Assembly (NCBI GenBank): GCA_950295325.1
Contig: OX485804.1
Coordinates: 16,366,001-16,430,000, forward strand
Origin: Polytrichum commune
Taxonomy: Eukaryota > Streptophyta > Polytrichopsida > Polytrichales > Polytrichaceae
Length of the DNA stretch: 64,000 nucleotides
Direction of reading: 5' to 3'
The position numbers and the translations under genes were made by a program. The notes beneath the pieces are model-generated. The model did not search any database and was not told the origin of the DNA. It saw only the letters and a list, made by a program, of their open reading frames with translations. Shown here piece after piece: positions 58,001-64,000 of this stretch (the stretch's first letter is position 1; the number at the start of each line of letters is the position of its first letter).

Positions 58001-58699
58001 CATTTAATGTTTTCATATTTCATATGCAAGGGTGCAACATATTGGGATGGCACGAGTTACAACTAGTTTCTTGCAATACATAAGAGTTCCAATTTTTTTT
58101 TTTGAAACCATGACTTCATATTAATCAAAATCATGACATAAGTGGGGAATGGTTCTCTTATTATATAAGAGTTGATATTGTCCCCCCTCTATGTTGCATT
58201 TTGAAGGGGTTGGGAGAGTTTAAAATGGAAATAACATCTCTAATTTGCAAATAACGATAATGTGTGCATACCTACTTTGTAAAATCTCACCTTGGCAATC
58301 CTAAAACATGGTTAGAGCACTAGACAATGTTGGGACATGTTGTCAATACCAACATCTCCAATTGTATGTTGAAGGTTGAATTTGAACCAAAGAGCAGTCA
58401 TTCACATGTTCCCATGATCCATCCTCGCAAAATAGAAGTTGGCTTCTCCCCTTCAAATATGCAACATATGGAGTGTATGAGATCTTCACCCCTACATAAA
58501 AGAATCAACCATCAATAATTTGTAATCTTTGACCAAATAGAATTTTAGCTCCATTTTTCTATGCAAAAGCTCGTGTTTTGCAAGTTCATAAAAGGATGAG
58601 TTTTCATGTAGGCCCCTTGCCTGCCATATTCTAGTATTAATAAGGACAAACCCGCCCAAATGTAGAGGGAATCTAGTGGGTAGGGTTCGCATGTGCCAA
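55017..58699. other. Intergenic DNA with decayed coding-like and GC-rich patches
   Basis: Minus-strand frames at 55364-55627 and 55721-56032 read like decayed coding sequence (MSYCLKQCLSNVAPEMSYEE; AFRWVAKNLFPHIATEHVV) but match nothing I know. A GC-rich patch at 56790-57540 shares about 60 bp around GCTATGGAATACAA with the inverted GC-rich patch at 62085-62400, so both may be parts of one dispersed element. A motif TCATGATGTGAGTG.CATTTTA recurs at about 57620, 57664 and 57797. No intact gene. Confidence 0.4.
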
Positions 58700-59075
58700 C
58701 TACACTAAACATGATATTCAGTGTCATATGATACTTAATGTCACTATGGTAACTTTTTGGATGGCACTTCTTGTGAATAAGTCAACAAATATTGTCATTG
58801 ATGATGGATGAGTTCATCCATTGTTCATAGCCCTACCTTCTCTTGTTAGTCATTTGTGATGAAATATTGTCATGGATGACTCAAATTTGGATGAAAAATC
58901 ACTTGGTTAGTGACGGTAATTACAACACTGTAAATCTTTAATCTCCCAAAAATATTACAAGGAATGACAAATAATGTTAACTTAACATCTAGTGTTGGTG
59001 ACACTACCATAGTTTACAATTGGTATTGAGCAAGACAATTAACATTGGTGGCACTAAATATCATATTTAGTGTAG
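58700..59075. mobile_element. CTACACTAAATA-family MITE, complete (376 bp)
   Basis: The left end CTACACTAAACATGATATTC and the right end, reverse-complemented, CTACACTAAATATGATATTT are inverted repeats that continue with AGTG and weaker similarity. Each terminus is itself a small palindrome. Taking CACTAAA as the true end leaves TA on both sides, which would fit a Tc1/mariner-like site; a CACTA-type assignment is also possible. No coding capacity. This is the reference copy for the relatives at 3175, 19242, 24545 and 27437. Confidence 0.75.
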
Positions 59076-60165
59076 CTACTCCCAACTTATGAATTTAGGC
59101 CCATTAGTAACCTCCTCCATGCTAAAATTGGGTCTTCAATCCTTTGGTGTCCGAAACGTGTAAGTTAAAATTTTTTTAGTGGATGCATGGAAATTTAGCG
59201 GCATGTGTCCATGGCCCCCCACATTCTAGCGGACTGCCATAATGTGTTTGGATGACGGCTTATGCTTAACTACATACAAACCCCTCCAACCCAATATTTT
59301 CTAAAATCTAATGGATGAGCAGCCTACATGGAAACTCACCATAAGCTTAATGGTCCCACACCTTGAAGTGCTTTGTGTAGAGCGAGCATGTAGAATATGT
59401 ATAGGGTCTACTCTCTTGGTGATTGGTATTCCCAATTTAACAATATGGCTCAAGATTGCTATTTGATGTGTTACCATGAGCCTTTCTTAAAATGGCCACT
59501 TCGCACTTTATGCAAGCATTTCACTATTGCGGTTGCGTAACCAATTGTTGAATGACCCATTGTAATGTTAGGTAGATGAGTCTTTAAATTGTTATTTTTT
59601 CCAACTACCCTACTTCTTGTAAGATATGAAACACACTATGAGACTTGAGCTCAAGATGGTTAGACCCTAAATTGAGGTTTTAGCAACTCTCCTTATGATT
59701 TGTGGAGCTCGTATGAATATCTTCATGCAATGTCAAAGCAAAGATTCTTGTGCTCATTAAAGGATCATATAGAATCTCCGACCGTGTTGACTATTAAATC
59801 TAGAATAATTAAGTGATTTGAACACAAGTCCAATATATTGTAAAAACATATCTTAATCACATCCACTATCTTTCATCACATGAGAATGATGGAGCAGGTT
59901 CTATGGCCTCTCAAATGTGCAGTGAGACTAGGACCACATCACAATCACCATTGCGAAGACCATTGTTTTCATGGATTGGAGTAGAAGTATGTGGGCCTAT
60001 TGCATGCACTTCCAAATCCACATATAATTTTAGCCATTGCATGGGGCCGACAATACTGATTCTTACTTTGTAGACAGCACACCAAACCACGTGCTACTCA
60101 AATATAGGCATCTAATAACCAAATATAACCAGAGATTGGTTGTCTACACTTTACATCAAATAATA
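59076..60165. other. AT-rich intergenic DNA
   Basis: No gene, repeat or signal was recognised. Confidence 0.5.
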
Positions 60166-60501
60166 GAGTTATCCTTTAATTCAACATGACTTTTGGTAGG
60201 GAGTTGGTTGTTTTGCTTACAAAACCTTCCATGTTTGGTAAGTTTTTGGTGCATGCGTGGAGGTGGTGTGGAGGTTTGAACAAAGAACATTATATATTGG
60301 TTCATGGAGGGTCAAACTCATTTTAGCACCTCTTGGCATGCCAAAATGAGTTTGACCCTCCATGAACCAATATATAATGTTCTTTGTTCAAACCTCCACA
60401 CCACCTCCACGCATGCACCAAAAACTTACCAAACATGGAAGGTTTTGTAAGCAAAACAACCAACTCCCTACCAAAAGTCATGTTGAATTAAAGGATAACT
60501 C
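60166..60501. repeat. Perfect 159-bp inverted repeat with 18-nt loop
   Basis: 60166-60324 is the exact reverse complement of 60343-60501, with no mismatch or gap that I could find, separated by 18 nt (a mismatch and GGCATGCC lie at the loop). The arms start GAGTTATCC and end AACTCATTTT. They have no coding features. A transcript would fold into a perfect 159-bp duplex, a potential small-RNA source or very young MIRNA-like locus. Alternatively it is a recent inverted duplication or a sequencing/assembly foldback. Confidence 0.95.
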
Positions 60502-60600
60502 AAATACCACTATCTTGACCCAAGCGCAAACTACAATATGCCAATTACATTGTCCTTGAACCAAGTAAGAATGCTCACTCAATGTTCTTGCATTCATGCT

Positions 60601-60634
60601 AAACCCCTTAAACCTTAAACCCTAAACCCTTAAT
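60601..60634. repeat. Telomere-like CCCTAAA tract (degenerate)
   Basis: A short run of AAACCCCTTAAACC then TTAAACCCTAAACCCT resembles the plant telomeric unit CCCTAAA. A second short run, TACCCTAAACCC twice, lies at 61775-61798 inside the hAT MITE. Both are too short to be telomeres. Confidence 0.6.
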
Positions 60635-60821
60635 CCATAGTATTATGTTGTTCTTCTTAAAATCTGGTGAAATTTCTTCCAAGCCTTGCACTTTGAGGTT
60701 ATCTTATTGATACCGGCTTAGGACGACCTTAAGTGACGGAGGAGAGTTATGTCCTCCAAGAATTAAAGAGATTAACATGCAAATTCATCCAAACAGAACA
60801 TGAATGTCATTATTGTTCACC

Positions 60822-61068
60822 CTCTTCAGTATGACACGTGTGAGAAACACAAAAAGGTCATGTTATCTAGGTGTCGTCTTCTCATTCATATGACAAGTGG
60901 CGTAAAGTTGTCATATTACTGAGGGAATACAAAATCATCACAATAAATATGAGCTTAAACATATATATACAACAAGTTTAGGCAATATAGATGGTATGAA
61001 ATAAGAGCTTGTAACTCCAAACAAATACAAATATTTTCAAAAACTCTTGATAGAGGAGTCCAAAGAGT
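60822..61068. repeat. Dispersed direct repeat, copy 1
   Basis: CCCTCTTCA.(G/A)ATGAC then CATTCATATGACAAGTGGCG then ATTACTGAGGGAATACAAAA and GCAATATAGATGGTATGAAA recur in the same order at 62668-62908. No function is evident. Confidence 0.75.
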
Positions 61069-61439
61069 GTAGTTGGATTGACATCCCCCGCTACCTCATT
61101 TTATCATTAGAACTCTCAAATGAGAGGCAAGCAATTGGGCCTCATGGTTGGACACATACACCTTCATTTTCATTGGGTTATAGCCATGCATATATTGATT
61201 GGGGACAAGGAACGTTTTTTGGATTAAATTTGGACATAATTCCAAGATTTGAACTATTTGGTTGATTCATAATTGAATTGTATGGGCGGACCCCCAATAC
61301 GCTAGCAATATACCTATTTTTCATGATGATACATGAGTTGACAATAGATATTTGAATAATATAATATTTGAATATGATTATATTATGCCAAAAGGACATA
61401 TATTGAACAGAGATTGGACTATATCTTTAAAATAAAGAT

Positions 61440-62011
61440 CACGGGGGGGGGGTCACTGGCAAAAATTTAGAAAACCACGTGCGAGAAAATATAGGGTGGA
61501 TTTTATTCAAGACACATAATTTTTACATTATTTTAGATATACAATAGCGTCCTCTAAATGTAAGTTTGGGAATTATATATAATGTATGGTATGGTTTAAG
61601 TTGTGGTATTTATTATTATTTAGATATAAAGTAGCATAAATAAAAATAAATTTAATTTTTTAATATTTATAGGTTCAACATAAATTATGTGTCATTAGTG
61701 GCATTGGATGAGAAATAAACAAATGTATGTGAACATGTGAATGAAGTTGTTGAAACGGTTACCTGGATGAAAAGTACCCTAAACCCTACCCTAAACCCAC
61801 AACTCTTTATTATTTATAAATAAGATAGGGTGATTAAAACCATACATCTTTAAATTTATATACAATGACAGGGTGTTAGAAAATACCATTCAGTAGAAAT
61901 TTAACTACTTATAGGGTAGAAAATATTCAACGAAGGAAGGTAAATACCCCCCATTAAATAGGGGGTTCTCGCACATGTATACATAAATTAAGTGTAGGTG
62001 CACCCCCCGTG
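61440..62011. mobile_element. hAT-type MITE, 572 bp, same family as 45158
   Basis: The ends are CACGGGGGG and CCCCCCGTG, with a perfect 8-bp target duplication ATAAAGAT at 61432-61439 and 62012-62019. The left subterminal sequence (TCACTGGCAAAAAT..ACGTGCGAG..ATAGGGTGGA) matches the right side of the 45158 element. The interior is AT-rich and non-coding. It lies between the two copies of the direct repeat at 60822 and 62668. Confidence 0.88.
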
Positions 62012-62084
62012 ATAAAGATCCATTCTATTTCAAGGATCAATTTCCCTCATAATATACTCCCAAGCCTAGTGTTGAGTAATGCCT

Positions 62085-62400
62085 TGGCCTTGGAGTTGAG
62101 GCATGGACAAGGGCATGCAGGACACGGCGGCCCGCTCCCTTTTTTTTCAGCGGGCAGGCCCCCGAAGCCTGTCCGGCACGATGTCCTATGTTGACCTGCA
62201 ATGGCCGGTCTTGTAAATGCACTTCACCTGCAATGGCCGGTTACCGCCCCGTCAAAGTGTACGTGGTCCTTTCTCTAGGTTGCAACGGTGAGCGCGAGGT
62301 TGCGACGGCGAGGGCGAGGTTGCGACGGCGAAGGCGAGGCTGCCAAGGCCAGGCAGCCGTGCATATTGTATTCCATAGCTGACACCCCCACTTGGGCACC
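62085..62400. repeat. GC-rich patch with GCGAGGTTGCGACGGC minisatellite
   Basis: A 21-bp unit (GCGAGGTTGCGACGGCGAG plus variants) repeats about three times at 62288-62345. A TGCAATGGCCGG motif occurs twice (62199-62210 and 62229-62240). The end at about 62345-62390 matches, inverted, the GC-rich patch near 57370-57440. It is a fragment of an unidentified dispersed element. Confidence 0.55.
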
Positions 62401-62667
62401 AATGATAGGGAGCACCGGCAGTTAATTACAGATTTCCCAGAAATAACCAGTTGAAGTTCAAGACTGCAGGAAAATGACCGATCAGTTTAAGAGGAAATTA
62501 TCGAGTCTACCCCAATTTAATAAAGGAAAACCAGAGGATGTCAACATGTAACCGGTTGACTTGGCAAACACTAGGATCTCAACCGGTTATGCCCAAAAAT
62601 CTCCCCCATAACTGCTTCACACATGAGATTGCGAGCCGGGAGTACTTGGACACTTGGACTACCGTTC

Positions 62668-62908
62668 TCCCTCTTCAAAATGACGCGTTTGGGAAACACA
62701 AAAGAAGGCACACGATCAAGATGTCGTTCTTTCATTAATATGACATATGGCGTAAATTTGTTGTATTATTGAGGGAATACAAAAACATAAGTAATATAAG
62801 CTTCAAAATAGATACAACGTTTTAAGCAATATAGATGGTATGAAACAATATCTCATAACTCCACACAAATATATATATTCCCAATAATTCTTGAAATAAG
62901 AGTTCAAT
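62668..62908. repeat. Dispersed direct repeat, copy 2
   Basis: Counterpart of 60822-61068, diverged by point changes and small gaps. Spacing is about 1.85 kb. Confidence 0.75.
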
Positions 62909-62997
62909 TTTTTTTGGTGTTGCCTACCCAAGTTGGCAACGATTATCTGGATTTCTACTAACTTTTGAAAACTAACAATTTCATCAAAACCAAAATA

Positions 62998-63684
62998 TCA
63001 AGAGTTTTTTTTCCAACTATCTAATTGGCTGTGTATGTTGGCCCAATCATCGTCCTTCACTTGTCCACCTTTTTGCATAGAGTATGCCAAATTGGAAACC
63101 TCTTTTGGGGTAGGAAAAAACCTATAAGAAATTCTTTCATGAGGCTCAACTTGTTCCTGTAAAATAGGCGCCTTACTTCGAGCTGCAACAACTGCTGAAT
63201 TCACCTTATTCATGTTATGCAAGTTTTCTTGGAGATGATGAATGGCCAGAGGGTGGAGAGGCAAGAAGAACACGTCATCAATTGAACCAGGAACATGTCC
63301 AGACTGTCCTTTGTGAAGATGGATCTGTAATATATCTCAACATCAAAATATGCAATAACAATTATTCAAATTAAAAAGAAATATATAAATCTAGTTATAC
63401 AAATATGCTTAAAAAATAAAGAATTCAAATGAGGTTAGCAATATTACCTCTACATGTCTGTCGTTATTTGTTGGATGCACAATCTTGATGAGGAACTCAC
63501 ATCCAGCATATCTTGTTATACTATATTGTCGAATTTTTGTGGTGGGTAAAACAAGTGAAGTTTCATTTGTCCTTCTTTTTTTCCCATCCCGAAAATAGCC
63601 GCACCGACTACACCGATATACAGTAACTCTTGCGGGAAAAGGGGTGGCAGTAACGATATACTCATGATTAAGTTTCAAGTGGAC
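62998..63684 (-). CDS. CARF/ALS2CR8-like DNA-binding protein, C-terminal exons
   Basis: Two exons join in phase 0: 63448-63684 (79 codons, ending GTAGAG|GTAATA) and 62998-63324 (108 codons plus TGA). The first holds a Cys pair YRCSRCGYF and GCEFLIKIVH. The second ends with RISYRFFPTPKEVSNLAY then WANIHSQLDSWKK, which resembles the (R)RFFPT..DI.N..Y......(L)D.ENL...W.. pattern of the calcium-responsive transcription factor (CARF, ALS2CR8) domain known from animal proteins and transposon-derived genes. The upstream part (63817 onwards) contains a stop in the simplest reading, so the gene may be decayed or spliced differently. Family assignment is from memory and moderate. Confidence 0.45.
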
Positions 63685-64000
63685 CTGATATTCATAACAA
63701 TGCCAACATATAAGATTATCAATATATTTAAATAAAATACTAATATACTATAATCAAATATATAAAGTATCTAATAATGTATTGAATTATGATGAAAGGA
63801 TTAAATATAATATTACCTTATGCTAAAAAATAAGCTCTTTCAATCTTTCTTCTAGATAATTGGTTGGCACACGAATGACCTCATCGTAGACTTTATGACG
63901 ATTATCTAGATTTTCGCTTTATTGGGCTTGGACGTTTCTTTGCAGAGCACATAGAACATTGAAGGCAAATTTCTCTAATGTATTTGTGCGGGATTCCATA
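63685..64000 (-). other. Upstream part of the CARF-like gene, cut by the window edge
   Basis: Minus-strand coding-like segments are visible at about 63834-63918 (NRHKVYDEVIRVPTNYLEER) and 63920-64000 (GIPHKYIREICLQCSMCSAKK). They lie in different frames. A possible acceptor TCTAG at about 63915-63919 could separate them as two exons. A TAG at 63823-63825 interrupts the first before the best donor (63817). The true 5' end lies outside the window. Confidence 0.35.

Noticed and set aside
60601-60634. CCCTAAA-like tract as a possible chromosome end
   Set aside because: It has only two or three degenerate units with ordinary sequence on both sides.

Overview
The window looks like nuclear DNA of a land plant, most likely a moss or another seed-free lineage. 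The evidence is a large gene fusing a protein kinase to NB-ARC and leucine-rich repeats (the PNL class known from mosses), a seven-exon gene of a plant-conserved secreted family, short CCCTAAA-type telomere-like tracts, and abundant plant-type DNA transposons. The organism is an inference; nothing names the species. The window is gene-poor: two convincing intact host genes, one transposon carrying two genes, a few gene fragments, and AT-rich sequence dense with small mobile elements.

Layout. 1-9,600: AT-rich DNA with a Harbinger-type MITE (TTA target duplication), a second MITE family of which one copy carries a tRNA-derived SINE, and a hAT-like element (8-bp target duplication) whose core is a G-rich minisatellite. 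10,024-13,406 (minus): an intact seven-exon gene for a 527-residue secreted permuted-papain-fold protein like Arabidopsis At4g27020. 13,800-21,500: AT-rich, with a 1.36-kb terminal-inverted-repeat element holding nested repeats. 21,479-28,480: an old tandem duplication; one copy carries a 508-bp probable solo LTR and the other keeps the empty site. 32,185-37,635 (plus): the kinase-NB-ARC-LRR gene, 1,816 residues, ending in 33 exact 72-bp LRR units. Its 3' end is duplicated 2.34 kb downstream. 41.2 kb: an isolated exon resembling TRM11 tRNA methyltransferase. 45.2 kb and 61.4 kb: two members of one hAT MITE family with perfect 8-bp target duplications. 47,954-55,013: a complete 7.06-kb PIF/Harbinger element with convergent transposase and Myb/SANT genes. 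60,166-60,501: a perfect 159-bp inverted repeat. 62,998-64,000: the 3' part of a CARF-like gene, running towards the window edge.

Functionally, the kinase-NLR is a probable intracellular immune receptor. The Harbinger transposase and Myb-like protein form the usual two-protein transposition pair. The At4g27020-like gene is an unrelated housekeeping-type gene. No CRISPR, operon, rRNA or confident tRNA gene was seen.
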